Positions 23,859 to 36,600 of a DNA stretch of 64,000 bases are shown here, piece by piece. Where the stretch lies: positions 6,589,513 through 6,653,512 of the forward strand of contig NC_092497.1 in the NCBI RefSeq assembly GCF_047495875.1. The letters are read 5' to 3'. A program made the translations under genes and the position numbers. The notes under the pieces are model-generated. The model was given only the letters and a program-made list of their open reading frames with translations. It did not search any database and was not told the DNA's origin. The DNA is from Pithys albifrons albifrons (Eukaryota > Chordata > Aves > Passeriformes > Thamnophilidae). Position 1 is the first letter of the stretch. Each line of letters begins with the position of its first letter.

Positions 23859-24493
23859 CCAGTTGTTTTGGTTTTGTTCTGGCCCCTTAGCTCGAAAGGA
23901 CTCCCCTCCCTCTTCTTCCACTGCTCCTCAAAGCAGGGAAAAGGAAAGGGAAAAAACTCCCCAGAAACTCAACTGGAAAGAAGATGAGCCAAGTCAATAT
24001 ATCTATATATATCTATATATATCTATACCTATATCTATATATGTGTTGTCTAAATGTCTACAATTATATGTATACAATTTGCACCCACAATAGGAAAAAG
24101 GGAAAGGGAAGGGAAAAAAGCAAAGGGGAAAACAGGACTGACAAAGAGACAAAACAAAAGGCAATGGAAACACCCCCACCCACCCACAGAGTAAACCAGT
24201 ACAACATAATCCCACCGACCAGTCTTAGAAGGAAGTTAGCCCCTTCCTCTCACATGGGGGTCTCACTCACATCATTTCCCTAATCTTCTGTGTGGCTCTG
24301 ATAAGGGACCGAGAGCAGCTGAGAGCCCTCTGCACTCCACCCTTACTGGAAACTGACGAAAGCTAAACCTACTATCTCCTGTCTCCTATCCCGTGGGAGG
24401 GGAAAGAATGGGTGAGGAATAACTAGGAGACAAGCCCCTCCCTAGTTACATCTGGTTACCAGGAAAAAGACTGGGTCAAACTGTCACACCAGT
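23859..24493 (-). mobile_element. Solo LTR of an endogenous retrovirus, with 5-bp TSD
   Basis: The LTR proper is 23864-24488 (625 bp) on the minus strand, starting TGTGACAG and ending CCAAAACA, so it has the TG...CA termini of retroviral LTRs. CCAGT flanks it on both sides (23859-23863 and 24489-24493), a perfect 5-bp target-site duplication. No gag, pol or env sequence lies on either side, so this is a solo LTR left by recombination between two LTRs. The TSD length suits an ERVL-like class better than classes with 4 or 6 bp, but I cannot name the family. An internal TATATC microsatellite lies at about 23996-24045. Confidence 0.85.
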
Positions 24494-27107
24494 GGAATAC
24501 AATTGCTAAGGAAAAGAAATTAGTTTACTCCATTTTTTTTTCCTATGCTTAAATAGATGCTTGGAATGTTGTAAACTAAGGTATTTTTACTATGCATTTC
24601 CAGTAGGCTTTGATCAATTCTTTCATCACTTCTGATAAGAAATAACTCCTAAGTGCCATTAACTCTATCTGCTGAGATAATAAGAAAAATAATGGATCTC
24701 AAATGACCTGCACAAGAAAATGTGGAGTTTGGAGTTAGCTCAAACTGAGTGGACTGGAACTGTTACAAATATTGAGCTGTAACATGTTCTGGTGGTGGTG
24801 GTGGTGGTTTTTGGTTTTGTTTTGGTTGGTTACTTGGAGTTTTTTACTAGTCTCTTGTCTCATCTCCCATTTTTTATTTAGCACATTTTTATTGTATGCG
24901 AGTTCCCAAGACCTTAAAACATACAGTAGTTAATCTAAAATCTTATTCCATAGGAAAAAAATATCAGAACATCTCTGTGGTATTTATGGCACTCTCTTAT
25001 AGTGTTTGAACTTGATGGGGTTTTTTAAGTCGTTTTTATTTCCTGTCACTTCCATCACCACAACCTCAGTCAAAACCTCACATCTCACTGAAGATCTAGT
25101 CCAGATGTAAGCAGTCGTAACTGAGAGAGACCCTTGATAGCTGAAAATACCCCAATATTTGTTTAATAGCACAATTCTCTCTGTGCTCCTATGTATAAGG
25201 AGAAGGAAGGATAGTCCAATGGTTAACCTTGAGACTGGTAAAACTTGTATCATACTCCTTGTGTTCATTAGTTTTGGCTAAGTTAAAAAGAAAAATAAAT
25301 GATGCAGAATTAAACTTCATTGTATCTAGTTAAGCAAATAGACACACATTCATCTACATAGCTCACTTTGTCAGCCCTACTCATTGACAATATGATACTG
25401 ATCAAAACTATTAAGTTTCATAGTTGGTTTTTCAAGTTATTTTGATATCGGCTCCCAAATCTGAATACAGAGATGCAAGCACTTCCTCACCTGGCAGGAA
25501 TGTTCTCATCGATACATTAACATTTATGATATATTCACAGATTTTGAGAACACAGACTGCACTTTAGCTGGAGTTTCACCTCAGTGAGATCCCATCTGAT
25601 CACTCTTGCTTAGATCAGAGTGTCATCTGCCTGTGAGAACCATCCTCAGGCTGCTGGGACCTACCATGCTTACTGCAGCTATGAAAATAGGAGCCCAACC
25701 ACAGCATGTTACTACTGCTCTGCAGAAGTCCTGTTGTCTGAGTCACTTGTGAAAACTGAATTAATTTTTCTGGCTTCGATTCTAATGTGACATCATTTTA
25801 TTTGCCCTCTCCTCAGATATAGAAGACTGTCCAACATACATTTCCAAATTGTAAATGAGGAGAGAATGGACTTCTGATTTAGGAGCGGCAAAAGGAACAT
25901 GTATTTATTTTTGCTTCTAAATCCCAGCTAAGGGCTCAGAATATATATTTATTATTCAGGAAGCAGGAACCCTTGCCATGTTCAATCTGTCTTTTTTGTT
26001 GCTACTATGTCCCCCCTGGCAGAAGATGTAGAAACACAAAAGCCATACTTTATATTATGGTTTCTTTTATAGCGTCTAAATGGTTAATAAATGATTAATA
26101 GAGGTTTTGAAAAATGGTTAGAGTAGGGTTTGGAGGCTAAAAGGTCAATAGTTGGCTTATAACAATCTATAATACATTTCACTCATATCCCTCCAGCCAT
26201 CCATAACACATATTTCTAACATTTGTAGTTTCTAGCAATCTTGTTTTTGTTCTTTGTAAACAGTTTATAGGTGGGATCCTAGTATAGAATGTGTCAGGGA
26301 ATTGGACACCATTTCCTGAAGTGCCTCTGGTGAAGTCCAAAGAGGCCTCTTTGCATGGTGTCTAAATGCCTTTGATCATTGCAGTCTGCAGGACTTCAGA
26401 GCTCTTAGAGTAATATTTAAGTAACATTTATTTATTTTGGAAATCCAAGTTCCTTTTATTTTTTTTATTTTGCTTTTTTGTAGTTGTTGTTGTAGTTGGT
26501 TGATTGGTTGGTTTTGGTTTTTTTGATTGTTTGTCTGGTTTTTTTACAGAATTAGAAAGGCAGTTAGAAGCTTAGTTTTTACTTGTGTTATAGGTGGAGT
26601 AACATTGAAAAAAAATGTACATGGGAGGTCCAGCTAATGAGAAACACTTTTTCCTAGGAATGAGACACTGCAAGGATATTGCCCTGACACCATCACAATT
26701 GAAGAGGGGGTGAGGGATGGGGGCGGGGGGTGGGGGGAAGAGGAAGATGGAGAAGGAAATTATTTTTTTCCCTCTAGAAAGAGTGTTAGCATTTGATACA
26801 TAAGAATTTTCTTACTCATCCACTAGAGCCAGCCTGTAGCCCAGAAACTATCAAACATTCTTCAGGGGAAGCATTATCTTCACAAAAAGATTAATGAACA
26901 AAAGCTTTATTTTCCACTCATAGAAACTATTTGCTCTTACTACAGCATTGCTTCAAGCAATTTTTCCAGCATTCTTGATCAGCTGTGTAAGAACAATTTT
27001 GCCACTGTATTTTGGAGTTCTTAGGATTGTGTAGGGCCTCACAGCTTTGTGTTGACTCTTCTTCCTTGTAATACTGGCAAAGCCCACAAACTTAAAGGAA
27101 TGTATAA
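24494..27107. other. Unassigned DNA
   Basis: No gene was recognised. It holds a (GGT)n and T/G-rich stretch near 24791-24830, a T/G-rich tract near 26460-26545 and a G-rich tract at 26705-26738. Confidence 0.5.
26705..26738 (+). other. G-quadruplex-prone tract
   Basis: Five G-runs of three to six bases, separated by one to three bases, lie between GAAGA and AAGAGG. The + strand could form a quadruplex. Confidence 0.6.
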
Positions 27108-27278
27108 AATCACATAATCATGTATTTTTGTAGGGGCATCCTGTAGTCCAAACTCCTGCTCAAACCAGAACCAGTCAGAGATGGTTTTTCAGGCATGCTC
27201 CAGGTTATTCTTGAATGTATCTCAAGGATGTAGTTCTTACACCTTCTCTGATCCCTCCTGCTACAGCATTTGACCATG
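27108..27278 (-). mobile_element. Degraded CR1 LINE 3' fragment
   Basis: On the + strand: AATCACATAATCATG (decayed tail), TAGTCCAAACTCCTGCTCAA, then GGTTTTTCAGGCATGCTCCA, AATGTATCTCAAGGATG and CTACAGCATTTGACC. The order matches a CR1 3' end on the minus strand. It is strongly diverged and therefore old. Confidence 0.65.
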
Positions 27279-27470
27279 CTCAGGTAAGGGAGAAAAAAAA
27301 ATTATAAACCCCACACTTGTATCTAATTGGAAAATCTTGTTTTGGATTTTTTCCCTTTTGTTGTGAACCTTTTAGGATATGCTGGCTCTGATTTCTGTAT
27401 TTTCCTCCTGTTAGGTCTCCCCAGAGCCATTCTCTTTACTGAACGGGGGATAAACCAAGCGGTCTCATTG

Positions 27471-28045
27471 TCATAGAATCATAGAATCAGCCAGGCTGGA
27501 AAAGACCTCTGAGATCATCAAATCCAACCCTTGGTCCAACACCACTGTGATTACTAGACCATGGCACTAAGTGTCACATCCAGTCTCATCTATAAACCTC
27601 CAGGGATGGAGAATTCACCATCTCCCTGGGCAGCCCCTTCCAATGCCTGATCACCCTCTCTATAAAGAATTTCTTCTTAATATGCAACCTAATGTCCAGG
27701 TATGCTTCAGTCCTGTCTCACCCCAGGGGTCTCTCTCTGGGTCTGCTTCATTCTTTCCATATCTTTCTTATCTGGAGACCACAAAACTGGACATAGTTAG
27801 TGTCTTGATTCAGTGCCAGCTGGGTCAAATAGAGGGAAAGACCAATTCCCAGGAGATGCTGGCTGTGTTGCTGCTCATGCAGTTCAGGAGGGCTCTGACC
27901 CCTTTGCTCCAAGGACACATTTCTGATTCTTGTTCAGTGTGTTTCCCACCAAGAAAATCTGCATCCTTTGCTGTCAAGCTGCTTTCTACCTGGTTGACCT
28001 TAAGCATTGGCTGATACAGTACCTAATATTTTGTTTTCTCTGATA
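27471..28045 (-). mobile_element. CR1 LINE 3' half with internal deletion
   Basis: It opens with the CR1 tail (TCATAGAATCATAGAATCAG) and the CTGGAAAAGACCTCTGAGAT block, and runs through CTCTATAAAGAATTTCTTCT to about 27700. From about 27725 to 28045 it continues with more upstream ORF2 sequence, for example the blocks at 27775-27795 and 27905-28000 that correspond to the region before the Trp-Ala-Pro motif. About 150 bp expected between these parts is missing. So this is either one CR1 with an internal deletion or a young copy abutting an older one. The open + frame at 27571-28014 is an antisense shadow. Confidence 0.75.
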
Positions 28046-30459
28046 TTTACAATTTGAGAAATTAAAGCAGGTACATCAGTTGTCTGATTGCAGTGGCTTA
28101 TATTTTCAGATTTTTTTTTCACCTCTCCACTATAAAAATTCCTAACCTATTCATTATTTATTCTTCTTGAAATCATGGCAACTGAGCTTTGCCAATGAAA
28201 TAAAAAAGAATCTAAAAGACCCAAGTGACATCCTTTCTGGAGGCAAAAGAATTTCACACTGCTCGTGGACATAGAGTTTATTTTTCTTTCCTACACAAAG
28301 AAGTATAGATTGGTTTATTTATTTTTTTAAGTGTGAAAGATTGCTTGCTACGGTTTTCTTTTTCTACATTTTAAGAAGGAAAAAATGCCAACTGGGGAAA
28401 AATCTCTGAAGAAATAAATAATATTAATATAGCCTCATACTCTGTGGGGTTTTCTTTCTGTCTGTAGTGAAAAATACACTGGGATAGTTTCAAGGTTAAA
28501 AAAATATCAACTAGAGAGCTCCAGTGCCAGAACTACTGTGCTGTAGGGTTAGGGTTAGTTAGCTGCTCAATATCTAAAGCCAGCTGAAAGGTATTTGAGC
28601 TGTAAAAATAACTGAAGGTCATTACTGGAAGTACACAAAAAGAACTTAGAAAAAGTGGAAGAATTGCACTTTGTGTATATGTATATGTATGATAGTCTGC
28701 CTTGTTGAATGATTTTCTGAAACTTTCTTTTGGTCCTTATTCAATCCAAAATATTAATAAGGCAAAAAATAATTATCACTTCTATGCTTTGCAGACACCT
28801 CTTGAAGCATGTTGGCCCATGGCCTGTCATTCCTTGCCACAGTATTATTAACCTACCACGTGACTTTACCATTGTGTGAAAATATGAGCTGGTATTATTC
28901 ATCCATTCAAATTCTCCAAACTTAAGCATTTTTCCTTCAGTACGTATATAATTGCATCAGTAGTTAATTTTAGCAATCACACTTCTTTGTTTGTTTTAGA
29001 CAAACAGCAGCTTTGGTAGTCTGATTAATGCATAATGCTTCTCTAAACTGCCACAGGGTTAATGGAAAGTTATTGTCTTGTGTATGCTTTGAAAAATACG
29101 TGGATGTCCTGGAGATATTGTAGTTTTGAGATGTACTTTAGAGTAATTTCAGTATTTGGTCCTTTAAGAAATATTAAAGAGTTGAATAATGGAAGAGAGA
29201 TTATGGTTATTAAATACACAGAGGATCTGCAAGCACTTTAGAGTACAAGATTAGAATGTAAAATGATCTTGACAAATTGGATAAATGGTCTGGAAAAATA
29301 TGATGCAGTTTAAAAAGGACATATGCATTTTAAAATAACTAACTGCACAAATACAAGTTGAGGAACCAGTGATCAGATAAAATTTCTGAATAAAATGCTT
29401 TTTTGTAATTCACATTGATAACACGACTTAACAGTTCTATATTTAAATACAAACCAAGTAAAAAAATCCCCATCAGAATATTGACATGTTTAAGCAAACT
29501 ATCTTATGCAAGATACACAGATAATCTTTTCAGGGTTTTTTGCCATTGACTATTTTTCAATTAAAGTACTTCAACTAGATTGAGGTGTCACATTTGAAGA
29601 AATATATGAATCAGTTCAGAAATGTCCATAGGAGAATGAGGTAACCTGTCAGATGCCTAGAAAAATGAATTAAAAAAGAAAAAGTTTTTGTTTCTTATAG
29701 CAATAAAGTGAGAATATACACTTTGGATATGTAAAGAAAAGGTTGATGAAAAGGTGAAAGTAAAACCTGTTTTCCCTGTTTGGCACAAGAATGTATTGTA
29801 CTACAAATTAGTAAGAACAAAACTAGACAGATGTCTGTCAGGAGAGGACTGGATACCCTCTGGGGATCCTCTTAAGCGCTATCATCAAGGATCCTATAAG
29901 TCAGATCATTAACTAGTAAGAGAATATAAAAGTCAGAAAATGGGACCAAAATTATTTTCTGAGAGTGGGAAGTATATGTTTTTAAATGGCTCTTAGAATT
30001 TAGTACAACTTAGGAGTAGCAACAAGAAAATAAATTTTTTTTTTTATTTAAAGTTTTGCAGTAGAAAAATGCTCTGTTCCCTTTGTCTGGAGACAATAAA
30101 TTCTTGATTTTCCTCTCATGGTGCATTTCTACAAAATATTTTTCAGGTGCAAAGAAGGACATTCAGACTTTTTTCCCTTCATGAAGCAGCAGCACTTCAG
30201 AGAATACATAGTTATTTTGTGCAAATCAAGCTAATGAAGACCTGTGAAAGTTTTGGGGTTTTTTTTTGTTTGTTTTTTTTTTTACTAAAACACTGACATA
30301 TGAATGTGTGTGACACAAGTAAATGGATTTGTGATGTACATTGTGGGATCCAGTACCCAAATGGATCTTCTTCGTGCTCCATTTCAAGCTGTATGTGGGT
30401 TGAATTCTTCCCATTTTCTTATCACATACTTGATTACAGTTGGCATGCCTCACTTTGGG
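28046..30459. other. Unassigned DNA
   Basis: No gene was recognised. A 15-base stretch of telomere-like TTAGGG (2.5 units) occurs at 28544-28558, too short to mean much. The rest is non-repetitive AT-rich sequence. Confidence 0.5.
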
Positions 30460-31894
30460 AGGTATTGAAACACACCTGGCAGATAATGCTGTCATCAGTC
30501 ACAGCCAATACAGATTCATGAAGGGGAAGTCCTGCTTGTCGAACCTGATTTCTTTCTACCACTGAGTAAACTCCCTAGCTGATCTGGGAAAGCCAATAGA
30601 TGCAATGATTTTGGATTTCAATGAAGCTTTTGGTACTGTCCCTTGCCATATGCCTCTGGACAAAATGCCCAGTATGCATCTGGATAAATACATCATGAAG
30701 TGAGTGAGCAATAGGATCACAGGTTGGACACAAAGAGTTATAGTGAAAGGGGTGACATCAAACTGGTGTTTAGTCAGTACTGAGGTTCCATAGCGCTCCA
30801 TTCTCAGCCTGGTTCCTTTCAACGTCTTCATAAATGAACGTGGACAAAGGACTCCAAGGAATACTAAGTCTGCTGATGACATCAAATTGGGAGGAATTGT
30901 TGACTCCCTCAAAGGCAGAGAGGCCCTGCAAAAAGACCTCACCAACTCAGAGCACTGGGCAATCACCAACTGGTGATTGTGAATTTTAACAGTGAAGTTT
31001 ACCAAGGAAAACTGCCGGATTCTGCTTCTGGAATGGGGTAATCCCAGATGTACAGACAGACTGGGGAATGAGATGCTGGAAAGCAGTGTCAGGAAAGTCC
31101 TGGGGATCATGGCTGATGTCAAGTTGAATATGAGTCAGTGATGCCCTGGCAGCCAGGAAGGCCAACTCTGTCCTGGGGGCATCAGGAAAAGCATCACTAG
31201 CCAGGCGAGGGAGGGGATTGTCCTGTTCTGGTCTGCACTAGGGGACCTTATTTTGAGTGCCAGGGCCAACTTTGCATGCCATGATATAAAAAAGACTTTA
31301 TATAAGAAAGTGTCCAAAGGAGGGTGATGAAGATGGTGAAGAATCTGCAGGGGAAGCATATGAGGAGCAGCTGAGGACTCTTGGTTTGTTCAGCCTGAAG
31401 AAAAGGAGACTGAGTGGAGACCTCATTATGGGTTAGACCTCCCTCATGAGGGGAAGCAGAGGGGCAGGCACTGATCTCTTATCACTGGTGACCAGTGACA
31501 ACACTTGGAGAAGAGTCAGAGGAAGTTTAGATTGGATATCAGTAAAAGATTTTTCACCCAAAGGGTGGCTGTGCACTGGAACAGGCTCCCCAAGGATGTG
31601 GCCACAGCAACAAACCTAACAGAGTCAGGACAATGCTGTCATGCACACGATGTGATTCTTAGAATCATAGAATAGAATAGAATATGCTTAATGGAAAGGG
31701 ACCCATCAAGATCATCGAGTCCAACTTCTGGCCCTGCACAGGACACACCAACAGTTCCACCACGTGCCTGAGATCATTGTCCAAACTGTTCTTGAACTAA
31801 GATTCTTGGGGTCTCTTGTGCAACACTTGGAGCTGGACTCAGTGATGGTGAGGGGTCCAACTCAGCATATTTTCTGATTCCATGATTGTATGAC
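30460..31894 (+). mobile_element. Degenerate CR1 LINE (reverse transcriptase to 3' end), host of a nested insertion
   Basis: Conceptual translation of the + strand, across several stops and shifts, gives the second half of CR1 ORF2. It shows MKGKSCLSNLISF (about 30517-30555), the palm motif as MILDFNEAFGTVP (about 30604), and the catalytic FADD motif decayed to SADD (near 30870). The C-terminal LFSLKKRRLSGDLI and a W-x-x-x-GSP remnant of the WNRLP region follow. The 3' terminus (GAGCTGGACTCAGTGATGG, then GGTCCAACTCAGCATAT) lies at 31829-31894, after the nested insertion. The endonuclease is missing. Minus-strand frames at 30556-31122 and 31135-31359 are shadows. Confidence 0.88.
31654..31807 (-). 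mobile_element. CR1 3' end nested inside the + strand CR1, with 7-bp TSD
   Basis: The insert is 31661-31800 (140 bp). Its + strand face begins AGAATCATAGAATAGAATAG, then GGGACCCATCAAGATCATCG, AGTCCAACTTCTGGCCCTGC and so on, which is a minus-strand CR1 3' end. GATTCTT occurs immediately before (31654-31660) and after (31801-31807), so the older + strand CR1 resumes in register with a duplicated 7-mer. This gives exact boundaries and shows that the 140-bp copy is the younger of the two. Confidence 0.85.
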
Positions 31895-33540
31895 TTAAAC
31901 TGATTGAGAATTGCTGACTTGCTATGCATGATTAAAGAATTTATCAAGTCTTCCTCACTGAGCCAGTAGTCCAGTTTTTCTGGCAGTTCACAGGGTCGAT
32001 GAAATCTCTTCTCTATGGTTTGATTTAAAGTGTGAACCAATGCCTTCATTGACATAATTCACTATTTCACTATATAATGTACTTGTTATTGTGGAACTAA
32101 GTTCTGAGTCTTTTTATCCAAATCTATTCTCACCCCCCACCCCCCACCCCCACCCCCGCTATAACATTCAAGAAGATTCAGAGGAAGAAAGAGGACAACT
32201 CTTTGTACTGACAGTCAAGCTTGGCATTTAACTTCACAATTCTCTTTTATTAAAATGTAACCAAAGTACCTATTCCAGATCTGGTAGGGGGTTTTCGTTG
32301 GTTGATTGTTTGTTTGTTTTATTTATTTATTTGAATGTGTGTCTCATGCCTGGCATAAATAAAACAGCTTTACTAAACCCCTGAAGGGACTTTTCAGGTT
32401 TTAGTGTAAAGTTTGAAATATCTTAACCACTGACACTCAGAAGTAAGACCAGTTACATGATTGCGTTTTTCACAAAACAGTCTTGTCTTTCAGCCACCCT
32501 AATTTTAACTCCTTTGACTTGCAAACCAAAATTGGTTATTTTTCTGACTAGCCATGCAAGTGATTGTAACAGGTGATCTAATGAACAGATGATTTTTTTT
32601 TTCTCATGCAGGGGTCAGTAACTAGAACTCATTTATATTCTTTTCTCATCATGTCTGGCCAAATGGACAGAGAGACTACCTGAACAGAGCTGAGCCTTCA
32701 GAGAAAGCAACAGAGAAAATCTAAATGGAAACACAGTGGCCAACTATTACCACAGCTGTGTGATAATTTTTTGATACCCTAGCTGATTAAAAAATTGAGC
32801 TGAGAAGGAAGACAAATCAGCTGAAATAATCAAAATAACATATGAGTGTAGTGATAAAGGTGGAAAATCCAGTCTCCAAATTCCTGCCTGAAATTGCACT
32901 TTTCATAATTAAGCACATCCTAAGAAGTGCAGCACAAAAGAATTACCTAACTGGTATTTCAGAAATGAAAGATACATGCAAGTATAGTAAGAACACAGTG
33001 TCCTCTCCTTTTTTAAAAGCTAAACACATCGAGATATAGATAAAAATTTTCACATCAAAATGGTCACTAATTAGCAGTTTTACTGGCAGTCTTACCAGAG
33101 AGGCCAAGAAGAGAAAATAGAACTGCCCTGATCATAGATTGACTGTCCAGAAAAAAACTGGTATTTCAGCATAATTCTCTTTTGAAAGAACAAAGAAAGT
33201 CAAACTAATGAACACATTACAGAAGGAAAACTTCTGAAATCTGTCTGGAAAGTCACAATGCAAAATTCACTATTTTCAATTGAAATTCAACAGCTCATTT
33301 ATCATTTTCATTTAATAAAATTTTCAGTTAAAACACCATCTTCCCTTCCTAGATAAAAATCAAGAGGTTAAAAGGAGAAGGAAATAACACTGATGATGTC
33401 TGTTAAATTTAAAAAAAAAAAAAAAAAAAAAGGAAGAAAGTGTTGTGTTTTTATTTGGGTTTTTTTTCATTGGTTTGTTTTGTTTTATTTTGGTTTCTGA
33501 TTTTTTTTTTAATTTTACTTGGTATAACGAGATAAAGGAA
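31895..33540. other. Unassigned DNA with C-rich and poly(A) tracts
   Basis: No gene was recognised. A C-rich tract lies at 32131-32158 and a 23-base A run at about 33409-33431. Small inverted arms AGCTGATT (32781-32788) and AATCAGCT (32815-32822) flank an AT-rich spacer. Confidence 0.5.
32131..32158 (-). other. C-rich tract, quadruplex-prone on the minus strand
   Basis: Five C-runs of four to six bases are separated by single A residues. The minus strand therefore has five close G-runs. Confidence 0.65.
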
Positions 33541-33676
33541 AATCATAGAATCATAGAATGGTTTGTTTTGGAAGGGACCTTAAAGATCATTTAGTTGCAA
33601 CCCTTCTGTCATGGGGAGGCACACCTTCCACTAGATCAGGTTGCTGCAAGCCCTCTCTAGCCTGTCCTTTAACACA
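33541..33676 (-). mobile_element. CR1 LINE 3' end
   Basis: AATCATAGAATCATAGAATG is followed by TTTTGGAAGGGACCTTAAAG, ATCATTTAGTTGCAACCC and CACACCTTCCACTAGATCAG on the + strand. This is a minus-strand CR1 terminus, 5'-truncated after the CTCTCTAGCCTGTCCTT block. Confidence 0.88.
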
Positions 33677-36600
33677 TGAAAATCAAAGTGCTTCACTAGC
33701 AATGTTTTTCTTACTATAGAAATGGAATGAGAATCCTGTTTACATAAGTTTCAGTCTAACCCTTTACATTTTTGTACCAAAAATTAAATTTAAAATATTA
33801 AAAATACTTTGCTTCCTTTTTTCCCCCATAAAGATAAAACCAAACCAATAATTTCCTTAAATGGTATGGGGTGGAGTTGTGGCTGCAAAAGTGTAGTGAA
33901 GAAAGTGGAGCTTCACTGATTTACACCTGCTGAAGGATTGGGTTAGTGTAAAAAGTCAAAGTAGTTACACATTTATCAAATTCCTTTCCTGTCTCATGTA
34001 TCACACCGTATTTTGGTATTGCAAGGAAAGTTAGGAAAGAATGGGTGAAAGTAGATAAAAGGTTATTAGTTAATATATTCATATCTTTATAGAAGTGGCA
34101 TATAGAAAGCAAAGAAAAAAAAATGTCCTGCCCATGTTGAAATCTGCCATACAGTACAAGAAATATCAGAGATCCCAATGTAGCCTATGGAAAGCTCTCT
34201 GCAAGATAGCATCTCTGTTATACTAGAGACCACTGTAGAGAAGAAATGGATTTTACATTTTTCATTAGTGTACAGCTTAGACAGTTGAACTCTATTATAA
34301 TGTCTTCAGGAAGTATCTGATCCATTCTATTATCACTATGACAAAGAGAAAGAATTGGTTATGATTTCAGAAAGGTCACACTAAACTGATGTTCTGCCTG
34401 TATGTGCTCTAGCTATGATGGTGATAATAATAATAATAAAAAAAGCTTAAAGATGAAGTTTACAGTCAGGCATAGTGGGGGCAGGGGGACAAGACTTAAA
34501 AATTAACATTTAAAAAGAAATTCTTATCTGCAAGACATTTTCTAACCTCCTTATTTATCTTAAGCACACCTGCTGGCAGTTAGTATATTTATACATGTAT
34601 GTATAAACAGGGCACAAGATTCTGATAGCAGTTCCTGGAGGGTAAATGTAATGTTGTTGTTATAAAAGCACTTAGACAGAACATTATTGTTAACAGTTAT
34701 GTATGTACTGAGATCAATCTTCCTGGCTGATCTGAGGCAGGTGTGAGATAGTTCTGACCATGGTGTTAGACACAAGTGAGCTCCAATCTAAAAGCTATAT
34801 GCAGAATTATTTTGTTGTTCAGACCAAGACAATTCAGTCTCCCTCCCACCAGAGCTTATTATTTTTGGCTCATAGCTCAACAGCAACTGAATGGCTTGGA
34901 CTAAGGGCAGGCCAAATTCTTGGATGTACTAAGGATAGATAATGTCACACTGAATATATCACCTGTAGTGCCTGGAAGACTCGAGACAAAGGTGGGCTCC
35001 CCCTGTAGTAGATGCTTTGCACACACACTGCTGATCATGGTTTTGCCATGCAGAGCTTGGCAATAAGCATCTAATAATTATTAAATACTTCTGTCATCTA
35101 CATAATAATATTAATCATAATGAAGATCCTAGGCTGCTGAGATAGTTGTGTTAAGGCAAGAAAAGAGGAACAATTCCGAGGAGCAAACACAGAACCAGTG
35201 AAACAAGGAGGCAACCAAATCCAATTTAAAGTGCAATGTATTCCCCAGGAGTATAAACGAATGAACTAACACCACTGAATTGTGTAACAATAGGTATAAA
35301 TGCATTGGGTGAGGTGGTTTCTATAGGGCCTGAGGCATTTCTCTGTTTCCTGGTGAAGTGATGAACATCTATCCAGAAAAAGTAGGGAGTGGCAAAAATA
35401 CCAAAGCATGAATGCAAGGGACACAGAAGACAATAAGAAAGTTTTCATAATTATTTAGATGAACTAACAAAAGGAAGAAATGAAAAATGTAACTTTAACA
35501 AGTGACACATCAGAAGTTTTGAAGCTTGAAAATTTTGCTAAGTGACTTCTTCAGCAGAAAAAACACCTAGACAGTCATTGACCTATAATAGCCATCAGTA
35601 TAAAGGCAAAAAGAGAAAAAAAATGAATCACAGATAAAGTAAAAAGCACTGATTCAGAACTCAGAAAATTCTTTAGCATAATTATTCCATTTCATTTTCC
35701 TTCTTTCATTTTCTTGTTGCAAATATAGCTCTATAAACCATAGAAATAAGCTGCATGCAATTAAAATAGCATAATGCCTGATAGGAAAGCATTGATAATT
35801 ATGTTAAAATCTATAAAATTAGAAAAGACTAACACTGCTCAGAGTTCATGCTTTGTCATCTGCCAGCATTTGCAGCTCTATTGTAGCCTAGATCTAAAGC
35901 TTCTCCTTCCTGAGCTAACTTCTCTTACAACTTGTGGGTTAGTGGTGAATTTTTTTGTCCCTTTCAGTTTGTGCAATATAGTCCTCAATTCTTTTAACAA
36001 TTTAGGGGTCTGAAAACAGACGAAATAACATTCAGCTTTAATGAAATATTTTGTGATATATTTTTGAGAGCTTAGAAAGTTCATAGATCTCCCATGATCC
36101 ATCCTGTGCTCTTTCCTGCAGTAGAACATTTGGGGAAGTAACTTTCATCTCTATACATATCAGAGGGTTTGTGAAAGTATTGTCCCCATTAAGATTTTAA
36201 TCACAGCAATAAAAGATGAACTGCACAAAGAATCTAGAGAACTAGAACAGGTGTTATCTGTGACCAGATTCAGCAATGAATTTAAGCACAGGCTTAAGAG
36301 CTTTTCTTGGATTGGGGATTTACAGTGCAATCAAAAAACTAGTGAAATCAATACAAAAACTGTTATTGATGCCACTGGGCATTGGATTGTGCCCTTAATG
36401 AACTAAGTAGAGGCTGCAGTGCTGCATCTGAAGGGCCTAATCCAATATCTATTATGCTTAACTCAAAGGGGAATTGGATTTAGGTATTATTTAATACTGT
36501 AGATTGAGATTTTTCAAAAACAGTTTAAGTGATGTTTGTCAAAATGAATGTTAATTTCAAACAGGAGTCAACATAACTGTATAAACTCCTTTCTAGATGT

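Noticed and set aside
27571..28014. 147-codon + strand frame
   Set aside because: Antisense of a minus-strand CR1 with its usual Leu/Pro/Ser-rich reverse complement.
28544..28558. Interstitial telomere sequence
   Set aside because: Only 2.5 TTAGGG units; chance is likely.
30556..31122. 188-codon minus-strand frame
   Set aside because: Antisense shadow of a + strand CR1 reverse transcriptase.
33409..33431. Poly(A) tail of a processed pseudogene
   Set aside because: No recognisable cDNA precedes the A run, and A runs are common throughout the window.
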